From positions 1 to 60,204 of the forward strand of contig NZ_JAMOLN010000036.1 in assembly GCF_024448165.1 (NCBI RefSeq): a stretch of 60,204 nucleotides of DNA, read 5' to 3'. Shown in pieces: positions 1-8,781 of the stretch. The translations under genes and the position numbers were made by a program. Origin of the DNA: Streptomyces longispororuber (lineage in GTDB: Bacteria > Actinomycetota > Actinomycetes > Streptomycetales > Streptomycetaceae). The notes beneath the pieces were generated by a model. The model had not been told where the DNA came from. It saw only the letters and a program-made list of their open reading frames with translations, and searched no databases. The first letter of the stretch is position 1. Every line of letters begins with the position of its first letter.

Positions 1-1744
1 TCGCGCCGAGCGCGAGCGCCGGGTGCGCCCCGAGGGCCCTGGCCAGTACCGGTCCACCGACGCCGAGTTCGGCTGGTTCGCCGCCGACCCGTACGCCGGC
101 GACGTCACCGACCGCGCCCCGCTGCACGACATGGTCGACGTCGCGGTCGTCGGCGGCGGATTCGGCGGCATCCTCGCGGGCGCACGCCTGCGCGAGGAGG
201 GCGTCGCCACGGTGCGCGTCGTCGAGCAGGGCGGCGACTTCGGCGGCACCTGGTACTGGAACCGCTACCCCGGCATCCACTGCGACATCGAGTCGCACGT
301 CTACCTGCCGATGCTCGACGAGACCGGCTACGTACCCGAGTGGAAGTACGCCCCCGGCGAGGAGATCCGCCGGCACGCGATGCGCATCGCCGAGCGGTCG
401 GGCCTGTACGAGCACGCGCTGTTCAGCACCGCCGTCACCGCCCTCACCTGGGACGAGTCCGCCGGGCAGTGGATCGTCGCGACCGACCGGGGCGACGCGT
501 TCCGCGCGACCCACGTGGTCACCGCGACCGGCACCCTCACCGAACCCAAACTCCCCGGCATCCCCGGCATCGAGGACTTCCGCGGCCACACCTTCCACAC
601 CTCCCGCTGGGACTACGGCTACACCGGCGGCGGCCCCGACGGCGGGCTCGTGGGCCTGACGGACAAGCGCGTCGGCGTCGTCGGCACGGGTGCCACCGGC
701 GTCCAGGTCGTGCCGATGCTGGCCGCGGACGCCGGTCACCTGTACGTCTTCCAGCGCACCCCGTCGTCCGTCGACGTGCGCGGTCAGCGCCGTACGACAC
801 CGGGCGACGTCGGCGCGGACCGGCCGGGCTGGTCGGCCGAACGGCGGGAGAACTTCCTGCGGATCGTCTCCGGCGAGCAGGCCGAGCGGGATCTGGTCGC
901 CGACGGCTGGACGGCGTCCGCGAGCCTGCTCGAAAAGCTCCTGCCCAGCTTCCGCCGCGACGGCGAGCCGGACTTCGAGGCCGCCTACGAGGCCGCCGAC
1001 CACGCCACGATGAACCGGATCCGCGCACGCGTGGCCGCGGAGGTCACCGATGCCGCCACCGCCGCGGCCCTCCAGCCCTGGTACCGGTACGCGTGCAAGC
1101 GGCCCACGTTCTCCGACACGTACCTGCCCGCGTTCAACCGGGACAACGTCACCCTCGTGGACACCGCGGACTCGCACGGCATCGAGCGGATGACCGAGCG
1201 CGGCGTGGTCGTCGACGGGACGGAGTACGCGCTCGACTGCCTGGTGTTCGCCACCGGGTTCTCCGTCGGCGTCTCCGGCGTCACCTCCGGACGGCTGCCC
1301 GTCACCGGCCGCGACGGCGTCCCACTGCTGCACGCGTGGGCCCGCGGCGGACCGCGGACCGTGCACGGATTCACCAGCCACGGGTTCCCGAACCTGATCC
1401 GGATGGGCTCCCTGCAGAACGCCAGCAGCGTCAACTTCACCCACGTCCTGGACGAGCAGGCCGTGCACGCCGCCGCCCTGATCGCCGCCGCGCTGGCCGA
1501 GGACGCCGTCCTGGAACCCACCCCCGAGGCCGAGGACGCCTGGCTCGACGTCTGCGCGCGGGACGCCCCCGACCACGAGGCGTTCCACGCCGAGTGCACT
1601 CCCGGCTACTACAACCGCGAGGGCCGCGGCCGTCCGAACGGCCCCACCGCCTACCCGCACGGCGCCGTCGCCTTCCACGAACTGCTCCGCGACTGGCGCG
1701 CGAAGCACCTCGGCGAGCTGCTCCGAAGCCCCGGGAAACCCTGA
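1..1744 (+). CDS. Flavin-containing Baeyer-Villiger-type monooxygenase (5' end outside window)
   Basis: FAD/NADPH-dependent monooxygenase that probably inserts oxygen next to a ketone carbonyl. A GTG at 23 could start it, but the frame is open to base 1 and reads RAERERR before it, the usual arginine-rich stretch well inside proteins of this family, so the true start lies to the left. Counting from 23 (573 residues), the FAD motif GGGFGG is at 44-49, the BVMO fingerprint FxGxxxHxxxWD (FRGHTFHTSRWD) at 186-197, and the NADPH motif GTGATG begins at 221. The substrate (cyclic ketone, steroid or other) cannot be told. A terminator-like hairpin follows the stop. Confidence 0.9.
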   Translation, partial: RAERERRVRPEGPGQYRSTDAEFGWFAADPYAGDVTDRAPLHDMVDVAVVGGGFGGILAGARLREEGVATVRVVEQGGDFGGTWYWNRYPGIHCDIESHVYLPMLDETGYVPEWKYAPGEEIRRHAMRIAERSGLYEHALFSTAVTALTWDESAGQWIVATDRGDAFRATHVVTATGTLTEPKLPGIPGIEDFRGHTFHTSRWDYGYTGGGPDGGLVGLTDKRVGVVGTGATGVQVVPMLAADAGHLYVFQRTPSSVDVRGQRRTTPGDVGADRPGWSAERRENFLRIVSGEQAERDLVADGWTASASLLEKLLPSFRRDGEPDFEAAYEAADHATMNRIRARVAAEVTDAATAAALQPWYRYACKRPTFSDTYLPAFNRDNVTLVDTADSHGIERMTERGVVVDGTEYALDCLVFATGFSVGVSGVTSGRLPVTGRDGVPLLHAWARGGPRTVHGFTSHGFPNLIRMGSLQNASSVNFTHVLDEQAVHAAALIAAALAEDAVLEPTPEAEDAWLDVCARDAPDHEAFHAECTPGYYNREGRGRPNGPTAYPHGAVAFHELLRDWRAKHLGELLRSPGKP

Positions 1745-1808
1745 TACGCCACTGCTCCTGGGGGTCTACACGTATCTGTCCCGGCTCCTCCCCGGGTATG
1801 ACACCCGC

Positions 1809-1835
1809 CGCCCGCTCCTACCGCAGGAGTGGGCG
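1809..1835 (+). terminator. Hairpin after the monooxygenase gene
   Basis: Arms CGCCCGCTCCT (1809-1819) and AGGAGTGGGCG (1825-1835) pair over 11 bases with one G-T wobble around a 5-nt loop. There is no T-tract, which is common for GC-rich actinomycete terminators. Confidence 0.5.
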
Positions 1836-1976
1836 CGGAGTCGGGCTCAGAGGCTGACCTGAGGGGCCGGGCGGGCGGTGACGATAGAGGAACGATCCTG
1901 CCGACCCCCTGACGTGCACCGACGCACGGCGGGCGGTCGCTCCTGCCCCACGACCCCGACGGGAGCCCCTTTCGCC

Positions 1977-4187
1977 GTGGCTACGTTCCTCTACAAACTC
2001 GGGCGGCTGTCCTTCCGGCGCCGCCGCTATGTGGCGCTGTTGTGGGTGCTGCTGCTCGGCGGGATCGGCTTCGCGTCGTCGGCCGCACCCGCCCCGCCCG
2101 CCGACTCCTTCTCCATGCCGGGCACCGAGTCGCAGAAGGCCTTCGACCTCCTCGACCAGAAGTTCCCGGCCGCCAGCGCCGAGGGCGCGACGGCCCGCGT
2201 CGTCATCCGCGCCCCCCAGGGCGAGAAGCTCACCGACCCGGCTCCCAAGGCCGACGTCCAGAAGCTGGTGACGGCCCTGGGCGACGGCCCGCAGGTCGCC
2301 TCCGTCGCCGACCCCTACAAGGCGAACGCCGTCAGCAAGGACGGCACCACCGCCTACGCCTCCGTCACCTACAAGGTGGCGGGCACCGAGCTGACCGACA
2401 AGGCGCACGAGGCCCTGACCCAGGCCACCGACGACGCGCGCGCCGAGGGCTTCACCGTCGAGATGGGCGGCGACGCCGTCGAGGCCGAGCAGGAGATGGG
2501 CGGCAGCGCCGAGCTCATCGGCATCGCGATCTCCGCGGTCGTCCTCATCATCACCTTCGGCTCGATGGTCGCCGCGGGCATGCCGCTGCTGACCGCCATC
2601 ATCGGCGTCGGCATCGGGGTCTCCGGCATCGCGGCCCTCGGCAGCGTCCTCAACCTGTCCAGCACCACGTCCACCCTGGCCACGATGATCGGCCTCGCCG
2701 TCGGCATCGACTACGCCCTGTTCATCGTCTCCCGCTACCGCGCGGAGATAGCCGAGGGACGGGAACCCGAGGAGGCGGCGGGCCGGGCCACCGGCACGGC
2801 GGGCTCCGCGGTCGTCTTCGCCGGACTCACCGTCATCGTCGCCCTCACCGGCCTGTCCGTCGTCAACATCCCGATCCTCACGAAGATGGGCCTCGCCGCC
2901 GCGGCGACCGTCGCCATCGCCGTGGTCATCGCGCTCACCATGATCCCGGCGCTGCTCGGCTTCGCCGGCCGCAAGGTGCTGCGCCGCAAGGACCGCAAGA
3001 AGTCCGCGCCCGCCCAGGGCGCGCACGGGGGCAAGCCGAACCTCGGCACGCGCTGGTCGAGCTTCGTGCTGCGCCGCCCGGCCGCCGTCCTGCTGGCCGG
3101 TGTCCTCGGCCTCGGCGCGATCGCCGTCCCGGCCACCAGCCTCGAACTCGGCCTGCCCGACGAGGGCACGTCGGCGCCGGACACGACGCAGCGCAAGGCG
3201 TACGACATGCTGTCCGAGTCGTTCGGCGCGGGCTTCAACGGCCCACTGATGGTGACCGTCGACGGCAAGGGCGCGGCCGCCGCCGCGAAGACGGTCGGCG
3301 ACTCGCTCGCCAAGGTCGACGGCGTCGCCGCGGTCGCCCCGGCCCAGGTCAACCAGGCCGGTGACACCGCGATCATGACGGTCGTCCCGACCACCGGGCC
3401 CAGCGACCACGAGACCGAGGAACTGGTCAAGACGATCCGCTCCGAGGCCACGGCGTGGGAGGCGGACACCGATTCCGACGTCCTGGTCACCGGCCAGACG
3501 GCCATGACGATCGACTTCTCGCAGACCCTGAACGACGCGCTCGTGCCCTACCTCCTGCTCGTCGTCGGACTGGCCTTCCTGCTCCTGATGCTGGTCTTCC
3601 GCTCGATCCTGGTGCCGCTCAAGGCCGCGCTCGGCTTCCTCCTGTCGGTGGCGGCGGCGCTCGGCGCCGTGGTCGCGGTCTTCCAGTGGGGCTGGCTCGC
3701 GGACATCGTGGGCGTCGACCAGCCGGGCCCGATCATGTCGATGATGCCGATCTTCATGATCGGCGTGGTCTTCGGTCTCGCCATGGACTACGAGGTGTTC
3801 CTCGTGACCCGGATGCGGGAGGCCTACGTCCACGGGGCGCGCCCCGGCGAGGCCATCGTGACCGGCTTCCGGCACGGCGGCCGGGTCGTCGGCGCCGCCG
3901 CGGTCATCATGATCAGCGTCTTCTCCGGCTTCATCATGGAGAACAACGACATGATCAAGATGATGGGCTTCGGCCTCGCCGTCGCCGTCCTCTTCGACGC
4001 GTTCGTGGTCCGGATGGCGATCGTGCCCGCGGTCATGGCCCTGCTCGGCAAGTCGGCCTGGTGGCTGCCCCGCTGGCTCGACAAGCTGCTGCCGAACGTC
4101 GACGTCGAGGGCGAGAAGCTGCACAAGAGCCTGACCCCGCCACCGGCCCCGCAGGACGACCGCGAACTGGAGTCCGTCCGCGGCTGA
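1977..4187 (+). CDS. MMPL/RND-type membrane exporter
   Basis: Proton-driven exporter of the MMPL family, which moves lipids or hydrophobic metabolites across the cytoplasmic membrane. The 736 residues show two repeated halves, each an N-terminal membrane helix, a large extracytoplasmic loop and a bundle of helices. The paired Asp-Tyr relay motifs appear as GIDYALF (Asp about 245) and AMDYEVF (Asp about 604), the positions used for proton transfer in MmpL3-like proteins. The frame is open from a GTG at 1878, but GTG 1977, beginning V-ATFLYKLGRLSFRRRR, has the family's usual N terminus and a GGGAG upstream. The cargo is unknown. It stands alone between two hairpins, although a TetR gene follows. 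Confidence 0.9.
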   Translation: MATFLYKLGRLSFRRRRYVALLWVLLLGGIGFASSAAPAPPADSFSMPGTESQKAFDLLDQKFPAASAEGATARVVIRAPQGEKLTDPAPKADVQKLVTALGDGPQVASVADPYKANAVSKDGTTAYASVTYKVAGTELTDKAHEALTQATDDARAEGFTVEMGGDAVEAEQEMGGSAELIGIAISAVVLIITFGSMVAAGMPLLTAIIGVGIGVSGIAALGSVLNLSSTTSTLATMIGLAVGIDYALFIVSRYRAEIAEGREPEEAAGRATGTAGSAVVFAGLTVIVALTGLSVVNIPILTKMGLAAAATVAIAVVIALTMIPALLGFAGRKVLRRKDRKKSAPAQGAHGGKPNLGTRWSSFVLRRPAAVLLAGVLGLGAIAVPATSLELGLPDEGTSAPDTTQRKAYDMLSESFGAGFNGPLMVTVDGKGAAAAAKTVGDSLAKVDGVAAVAPAQVNQAGDTAIMTVVPTTGPSDHETEELVKTIRSEATAWEADTDSDVLVTGQTAMTIDFSQTLNDALVPYLLLVVGLAFLLLMLVFRSILVPLKAALGFLLSVAAALGAVVAVFQWGWLADIVGVDQPGPIMSMMPIFMIGVVFGLAMDYEVFLVTRMREAYVHGARPGEAIVTGFRHGGRVVGAAAVIMISVFSGFIMENNDMIKMMGFGLAVAVLFDAFVVRMAIVPAVMALLGKSAWWLPRWLDKLLPNVDVEGEKLHKSLTPPPAPQDDRELESVRG

Positions 4188-4209
4188 GGCCACCGCCACC
4201 CCGTGCACA

Positions 4210-4240
4210 GGGGCCCGCTCCGGTCACCGGAGCGGGCCCC
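4210..4240 (+). terminator. Strong terminator after the MMPL gene
   Basis: Perfect 14-bp arms, GGGGCCCGCTCCGG (4210-4223) and CCGGAGCGGGCCCC (4227-4240), with a TCA loop, 22 bases after the exporter's stop codon. Confidence 0.8.
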
Positions 4241-4250
4241 TTCGTCCTGA

Positions 4251-4295
4251 GCGGCGGCCACGTCGGACACACCCGCACAGTGTCGTGGCCGCCGC
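4251..4295 (-). terminator. Second hairpin, probably serving the convergent TetR gene
   Basis: Arms GCGGCGGCCACG (4251-4262) and CGTGGCCGCCGC (4284-4295) match perfectly around a 21-nt loop. It lies between two convergent genes, about 140 bases beyond the end of the minus-strand TetR gene, so it could stop transcription from either side. No clear signal was seen in the remaining bases up to 4436. Confidence 0.45.
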
Positions 4296-4436
4296 CGGGA
4301 CGCGTACGCCGTCGGGCGGCGCGGTGCGTCCACCGTCCTCAACCGCCGTACGCGCACCGGGGTGACGGCCGGCCCCCGGCCGCCCCTCGGACGGTTGTCC
4401 GGTCGATCGCCTGTACCCAAGGGGCCGGGTCCTCGC

Positions 4437-5024
4437 TCACCCGGTGAGCGCCCCGGAGGTGACGGACTCGACGACCTTGCGCACGGCGCCGTCACCCGGT
4501 TCCTCGTCGCGGCCCGCGAACAGCAGATGAGCCGTCCCGATCAGGGAGAGCGCGAGCATCTCGGCGTCGGCGCCGGGCGCGATCCGGCCCAGCTCCCGCT
4601 CCGCCCGCAGATATCCGGTCAGCGCGGCCGTCGCCTGCACCAGCACCGGCACCCCCGGCTGCCCCGCCGCGCGCAGCCTGGCCCGCAGCCCGTCGCGGAA
4701 GGTGACGAGGCCGACCATCGACACGGCGACCGGCGTGAACAGCTCGGTGAGCGCATCCGTGAGGTGGTCGACGACGGACCCCGACCCCGCGGACGCCCGC
4801 AGCGCCCCGGCCAGCGCATCGATCCGGCCCACGCGGTCCAGCACCAGCTCGGCGAGGAACGCGTCGAAGTCCGTGAAGTGCCGGTGCAGCACGCCCTTCG
4901 CGCAGCCCGCCTCGGCGGTGACCGCCCGGCTCGTCAGCGCCGCCGCGCCGTCCCGCAGCAGGACCCGCTCGGCCGCGTCGAAGAGCTGCCCCCGCACATC
5001 CCGTAGCGCCACACCGGTCGGCAC
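4437..5024 (-). CDS. TetR-family transcriptional regulator
   Basis: DNA-binding repressor of 195 residues. The N-terminal helix-turn-helix lies at about residues 12-58, with the recognition part reading AGCAKGVLHRHFTDF; the rest is the variable ligand-binding helical domain. The start is a GTG at 5022-5024 with AAGGAG eight bases upstream. It diverges from a methyltransferase gene, and two palindromes lie between them, so the likely targets are itself and the methyltransferase. The inducer is unknown. Confidence 0.88.
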   Translation of the reverse strand: MPTGVALRDVRGQLFDAAERVLLRDGAAALTSRAVTAEAGCAKGVLHRHFTDFDAFLAELVLDRVGRIDALAGALRASAGSGSVVDHLTDALTELFTPVAVSMVGLVTFRDGLRARLRAAGQPGVPVLVQATAALTGYLRAERELGRIAPGADAEMLALSLIGTAHLLFAGRDEEPGDGAVRKVVESVTSGALTG

Positions 5025-5062
5025 CTGCGCATCTCCTTCGTCGACTGGGGCAACCGTAGACG

Positions 5063-5099
5063 AGTGGGCAGGTGCCCACTAGGGTGGGCGCATGCCCAC
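5063..5099. promoter_or_regulatory. Tandem palindromes between tetR and methyltransferase, probable TetR operators
   Basis: The first palindrome is AGTGGGCA-GG-TGCCCACT (5063-5080, perfect 8-bp arms). The second is GTGGGC-GCAT-GCCCAC (5084-5099) and contains the methyltransferase ATG at 5092. Both share the half-site GTGGGC. The position between divergent genes, and over a start codon, fits a TetR repressor controlling both directions. The assignment to this TetR is inferred. Confidence 0.7.
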
Positions 5100-5904
5100 T
5101 CAGTCGCGTACGCCCGCAGAAGAACCGCACAGGGCCCGCCACATGGCCGAGTCCTTCGGCGCCGACCCCGAGCGCTACGACCGGACCAGACCCCGCTATC
5201 CCGACGCCCTGGTGCGCCGGATCGCCGATGCCGCGCCGGGCCCCGCCCTCCTCGACGTCGGCTGCGGCACCGGCATCGCGGCCCGCCAGTTCCGGGCGGC
5301 CGGCTGCACCGTCCTCGGCGTCGACGCCGACCCGCGGATGGCCGCCTTCGCGCGGGGCGGCGGGCTCGACGTCGAGGTGTCCGGCTTCGAGACGTGGGAC
5401 TCCGCGGGCCGGACCTTCGACGCCGTCGTCGCGGGACAGACCTGGCACTGGATCGACCCGGCCGCGGGCGCCGCGAAGGCCGCCGACGTGCTCAGGCCCG
5501 GTGGCCGGATCGCCCTGTTCTGGAACGTGCACCGGCCCGCCCCCGACCTCGCGGCGGCCTTCTCCGCCGCCCACCTCGCGGCGCTGCCCGACGCCCCGCG
5601 CAACCCGTGGGCCCGCGCCACCCTCGACGCGTACGGCCCGATCTTCGCCACGGTGGCCGACGGGCTGCGCACCGACGGCTCCTTCGGCGAACCGGAGGAG
5701 TGGCGCTTCGACTGGGAGCGGACCTACACCCGGGACGAGTGGCTGGAGCAGATGCGCACCAGCGGCGAGGCCGGTCAGTACGCGCCGGAGCGACTGACCG
5801 CCCTGCTGACGGGCACCGGCGCCGTGATCGACGCGCTCGGCGGCACGTTCACCATGCCGTACACGGCCGTGGTCGTCACCGCCGTGCGGACCGTCACCCC
5901 CTGA
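5092..5904 (+). CDS. Class I SAM-dependent methyltransferase
   Basis: Transfers a methyl group from S-adenosylmethionine to an unknown acceptor. The 270 residues have the class I fold; motif I is LLDVGCGTG at about residues 53-61, and the substrate-side segment includes AGQTWHWIDP. The ATG at 5092 lies inside an operator-like palindrome. A second ATG at 5143, giving MAESFGADPERYD, starts where many relatives start, so either may be used. It is the probable target of the divergent TetR regulator. The small cysteine-rich gene downstream may belong to the same transcript. Confidence 0.85.
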   Translation: MPTQSRTPAEEPHRARHMAESFGADPERYDRTRPRYPDALVRRIADAAPGPALLDVGCGTGIAARQFRAAGCTVLGVDADPRMAAFARGGGLDVEVSGFETWDSAGRTFDAVVAGQTWHWIDPAAGAAKAADVLRPGGRIALFWNVHRPAPDLAAAFSAAHLAALPDAPRNPWARATLDAYGPIFATVADGLRTDGSFGEPEEWRFDWERTYTRDEWLEQMRTSGEAGQYAPERLTALLTGTGAVIDALGGTFTMPYTAVVVTAVRTVTP

Positions 5905-6016
5905 GTGTCAGTGCCGGGTGCTATCCCTGGAACACGACAGGGGAACACCAGGCACCCATGACGGAGGAGTCATCATCCAGGACGGTCGACACCGGCGTTC
6001 CGGGCAGGACCTGTGC

Positions 6017-6220
6017 GTGCGGCGGCACCCGGAGACACAGGTCGAGTGCCTCCTCGCCGACACGCACTATCCGCGCCCGCACTACGCGCTGGACGGGACG
6101 ACGTGGCACGACGGCCTGTGCGGCGCCTGCCACGGCAGCGGGAGCCGGGACGGCGAGGTCTGCGGCGCCTGCCACGGCGGCGGGTTCTGCCTGCTGGAGA
6201 TCGAGATCGAGGAGGACTGA
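6017..6220 (+). CDS. Small cysteine-rich protein with two CxxCxGxG motifs
   Basis: About 67 residues from GTG 6017; a GTG at 5918 would give 100. The C-terminal half reads CGACHGSG, then CGACHGGG, the zinc-binding repeat of the DnaJ central domain, but only two of the usual four copies are present and there is no J domain. It therefore probably binds one zinc ion. The tail LLEIEIEED is acidic. A good GGAGGAG at about 5963 is followed by no in-frame ATG or GTG, so the start is uncertain. Function unknown; possibly a zinc-ribbon partner protein. Confidence 0.6.
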   Translation: MRRHPETQVECLLADTHYPRPHYALDGTTWHDGLCGACHGSGSRDGEVCGACHGGGFCLLEIEIEED

Positions 6221-6255
6221 GCCCCGGCTCCCCGTCGGGGACGGGGAGCCGGGGC
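6221..6255. terminator. Bidirectional terminator between convergent genes
   Basis: Perfect 15-bp arms GCCCCGGCTCCCCGT (6221-6235) and ACGGGGAGCCGGGGC (6241-6255) around a 5-nt loop. It sits between the small cysteine-rich gene and the end of the GH43 gene and can serve both. Confidence 0.8.
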
Positions 6256-6282
6256 CAGCCATTCCGCGGATCGGTCCGCGGG

Positions 6283-7722
6283 TCAGTCCGTGTACACCTC
6301 GGCGCGGTCCACGCTCACGAACGCGGCGCCGGACGACGCGTTGCGCTCGCCGGTCACCCGGACCCGCAGGGTGTGCGGACCGTTCGCCAGGCGCGGGCTG
6401 AGGTACTGCAGGGTCTCGCCGGTGCGGATCGCCCCGTAGAAGTCGACGCGCTGCTCGGGGCCGCCGTCGACGCTGATCGCGGCGATCCCGTTGCCGGTGT
6501 CCTTCACCGACAGCAGCGCGATCCGGGTGCCGGTGAAGCTGAACGTGGCGGTGTTGCCCGCCTGGTCGCTCCAGTGGTCGTCGCTCCAGAAGCACTGCGC
6601 CGCGCAGCCGGTACCGGAGTTCCAGGTGCCCGTGTACGCGACGGACCCCGAACCGCTGGACCGGCCGTCGTCGTTGATCCAGTGGTTCCCCGAACCGGGG
6701 TCGCCGGAGGGCAGGTTCTGGGTGGCGCCCATGGCCTGCGGAGTGCCGAGGTCCGGGCTGCCGTCCGCGTTCCAGCCGATCTTCTGGGCGCGGGTGGTGC
6801 GGTTGCTGTAGGTGTTGGTCGACGTGGTCTTGGCGTGGTAGATCAGCCAGTCCTCCGTGCCGTCGGGGGACGTGAAGAAGGCGTGGTGGCCCGGGCCGAA
6901 CACGCCCCGGTCGTCGGCGCGGGAGAAGACCGGGCCGGAGCGCTGCGTCCAGTTGCCGGGGACCAGCGGGTCGGCGCCGTTCGGCAGCGACATCATCCAC
7001 ACCTGGTAGTCCGGCTTGCCCGTGTCGCAGGTCGAGTACGTCATCCACGTACGGCCGTTGCGGTTCAGGAACTCGGGCCCCTCGCGGACCTCCGGGCAGC
7101 CGCCCGCCGCGTCGATCGCGACCGCGTCGCCCGAGACCGTGTACGGGTTGGACATCGGCGCGATGTTGAGGCCGTTGTGCTGGTACGGATTGATGCCGCT
7201 GTAGGCCAGGTAGAGGCGGCCGTCGTGCTGCAGGATGCCCGGGTCGATGGCGAAGTCGTTCGCGTGGTTGGGCGGGGTGAGCTTCGCCTTGAAGTGGTAC
7301 GGGCCCGCCGGGTCGTCGCGCTCCGACTCCAGGACGTAGAGCCGGTGGTGGTCGTCCGTGCCGTCGTCGGCCGTGTAGTAGAGGTACCAGCGGTTGCCGA
7401 AGCGGTAGAACTCCGGCGCCCAGATGTGCTGGTTGCGCGAGGCCTCGGTGTCCGTCCAGACCGTGATCGGGTCGGCGTCCAGCAGCGTCGCCAGGGACGG
7501 CGAGCGCCACATCCGGATGCTGTCGCCCTGGGTGGTGGTGAGGTGGTACGCCCCGTTCGCGTAGGCGAGGAACGGGTCGGGGCCCGTGTTGAGCGGATTG
7601 CGGAAGGTGGTCGAGGCGGCGGCCGGCGCCGGCTTCTGCGCGGCGGCCTGCGGCGCGACGAGCAGACCGACGAGCAGGGCGAGAAGTGCGGTGACGAGGG
7701 CGGTACGGGGCCGTGCACGCAT
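6283..7722 (-). CDS. Secreted glycoside hydrolase family 43 enzyme, likely arabinan-active
   Basis: Extracellular enzyme of 479 residues that probably cleaves arabinose-containing plant polymers. A signal peptide occupies about residues 1-28 (MRARPRTALVTALLALLVGL, then an APQAAAQ cleavage region). The GH43 five-bladed propeller follows, with the expected triad: general base Asp49 (GPDP), pKa-tuning Asp160 (AIDPG) and general acid Glu214 (EVREGP). From about residue 345 a beta-rich domain with CAAQCF probably binds carbohydrate. The start ATG at 7722 has GGAG ahead of it and an operator palindrome just upstream. Exo- or endo-arabinanase and xylosidase activities cannot be separated by reading. 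Confidence 0.85.
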   Translation of the reverse strand: MRARPRTALVTALLALLVGLLVAPQAAAQKPAPAAASTTFRNPLNTGPDPFLAYANGAYHLTTTQGDSIRMWRSPSLATLLDADPITVWTDTEASRNQHIWAPEFYRFGNRWYLYYTADDGTDDHHRLYVLESERDDPAGPYHFKAKLTPPNHANDFAIDPGILQHDGRLYLAYSGINPYQHNGLNIAPMSNPYTVSGDAVAIDAAGGCPEVREGPEFLNRNGRTWMTYSTCDTGKPDYQVWMMSLPNGADPLVPGNWTQRSGPVFSRADDRGVFGPGHHAFFTSPDGTEDWLIYHAKTTSTNTYSNRTTRAQKIGWNADGSPDLGTPQAMGATQNLPSGDPGSGNHWINDDGRSSGSGSVAYTGTWNSGTGCAAQCFWSDDHWSDQAGNTATFSFTGTRIALLSVKDTGNGIAAISVDGGPEQRVDFYGAIRTGETLQYLSPRLANGPHTLRVRVTGERNASSGAAFVSVDRAEVYTD

Positions 7723-7732
7723 GAGCGGCTCC

Positions 7733-7746
7733 TTACATCGATGTAA
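7733..7746 (-). promoter_or_regulatory. LacI-type operator, copy 1 (before GH43)
   Basis: Perfect palindrome TTACATCGATGTAA, extended to 16 bp by flanking C and G. It ends 10 bases before the GH43 start codon and runs directly into the ribosome-binding site (TGTAAGGAG). Relative to the promoter at 7763-7791 it covers about +10 to +23, so a bound repressor would act as a roadblock. Confidence 0.85.
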
Positions 7747-7762
7747 GTCCCACGGCTTCAGG

Positions 7763-7791
7763 ACGGTAGGGAAGGGAGACGGAGGTGTCAA
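7763..7791 (-). promoter_or_regulatory. Sigma-70-type promoter of the GH43 gene
   Basis: On the minus strand: -35 TTGACA (7791-7786), a 17-bp spacer, -10 TACCGT (7768-7763). Both match the actinomycete housekeeping consensus TTGACN / TAnnnT. The predicted start near 7756 places the operator immediately downstream. Confidence 0.65.
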
Positions 7792-7802
7792 CGAGGCGCC
7801 AG

Positions 7803-7822
7803 GGGCGGCGGGTCCGCCGCCC
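7803..7822 (-). terminator. Hairpin after the transporter operon
   Basis: Arms GGGCGGCG and CGCCGCCC are perfect, with a GGTC loop, 15 bases beyond the stop codon of the last permease gene. It separates the transporter transcript from the GH43 gene, which has its own promoter. Confidence 0.55.
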
Positions 7823-7837
7823 GGCGGGGTGCCGGCC

Positions 7838-8779
7838 TCACTGACCGCCGAGACCCGTGGTGGCCACCGACTTGACGATGTGCCGCTGGAAGAACATGAA
7901 GACCACGACGAGCGGCAGCGCGGCGAGCACGGCCGAGGCCATCGACTGCGCGTACTGGACGCCGTACGCGTCCTTCACCGACGTGATGCCGACGGGCAGC
8001 GTCATCAGGGACGGGTCGGACGTCGACACGAACGGCCACAGGAAGTTGTTCCACGCGCCGATGAACACGAAGATCGCGACGGCCGCGAGCATCGGCCGCG
8101 ACAGCGGCAGCAGCACCGACCAGAAGATCCGCCAGTGCCCCGCGCCGTCGATCCTGGCCGCCTCCTCCAACTCCCTGGGCAGCGAGTCGAAGTGCTTCTT
8201 CAGGATGAACACCATGACGGGCGCGACCGTCTGCGGCAGGATCACCGCCGCGTACGTGTCGAGCAGGTGCAGCGTCAGCATCTGCTGGAACCACGGCACG
8301 ATCAGGATCTGCGGCGGCACCAGGACGGCCGCGACCGTGAGCACGAACAGCCACCGCCGGCCCGCGAACAGCGTGCGCGAGAAGGCGTATCCGGCCATCG
8401 CGGAGACCAGCACGGTGACCACGGTGACGGCGGCCGCGATGAGGAAGCTGTTGAGCATCCACAGCGGCAGGTCGCCGCGCTCCCACACGGTGCTGAACGC
8501 CTTGAGGGTGAAGCCGTGCTCCGGCCACAGCCAGTGCAGCGGATCGCTGGCGTCCTGATCCGACTTGAGCGCGGTGAGCACCGCCCACGCCATCGGCAGC
8601 AGCCACACCACGGCCCCGATCGCGAGCACGGTGAGGGCCAGGACGCGCGTGGTCCTGCCCGCCCCGAGCGTCAGGTTCGTCCGGGTCCTGGCCGGGCGCG
8701 GCGGGCGTCCGAACGGCCGGACGGGAACGGCGCGGCGCGGCGCCGACGAGGTGCGGACGGGGGTCTCGGTGGAGGTCAT
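7838..8779 (-). CDS. Sugar ABC transporter permease (MalG-type)
   Basis: Inner-membrane channel subunit of a CUT1-type sugar importer, 313 residues. A proline- and arginine-rich cytoplasmic N terminus (1-45) is followed by six predicted helices. The EAA loop, contacting the ATPase, is at about 206-230 (EEAARIDGAGHWRIFW...LP). The start ATG at 8779 is only 2 bases past the stop of the upstream permease, so the two are translationally coupled. No ATP-binding gene is in the cluster; in Streptomyces such systems usually share the MsiK ATPase encoded elsewhere. Confidence 0.9.
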   Translation of the reverse strand: MTSTETPVRTSSAPRRAVPVRPFGRPPRPARTRTNLTLGAGRTTRVLALTVLAIGAVVWLLPMAWAVLTALKSDQDASDPLHWLWPEHGFTLKAFSTVWERGDLPLWMLNSFLIAAAVTVVTVLVSAMAGYAFSRTLFAGRRWLFVLTVAAVLVPPQILIVPWFQQMLTLHLLDTYAAVILPQTVAPVMVFILKKHFDSLPRELEEAARIDGAGHWRIFWSVLLPLSRPMLAAVAIFVFIGAWNNFLWPFVSTSDPSLMTLPVGITSVKDAYGVQYAQSMASAVLAALPLVVVFMFFQRHIVKSVATTGLGGQ

Positions 8780-8781
8780 GG

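Noticed and set aside
1818..4208. A 796-residue open frame on the minus strand opposite the MMPL gene, and similar long frames opposite most genes
   Set aside because: High GC at third positions keeps opposite frames open. Their proteins are Arg/Gly/Asp-rich without motifs, whereas the plus-strand frame has clear MMPL motifs.
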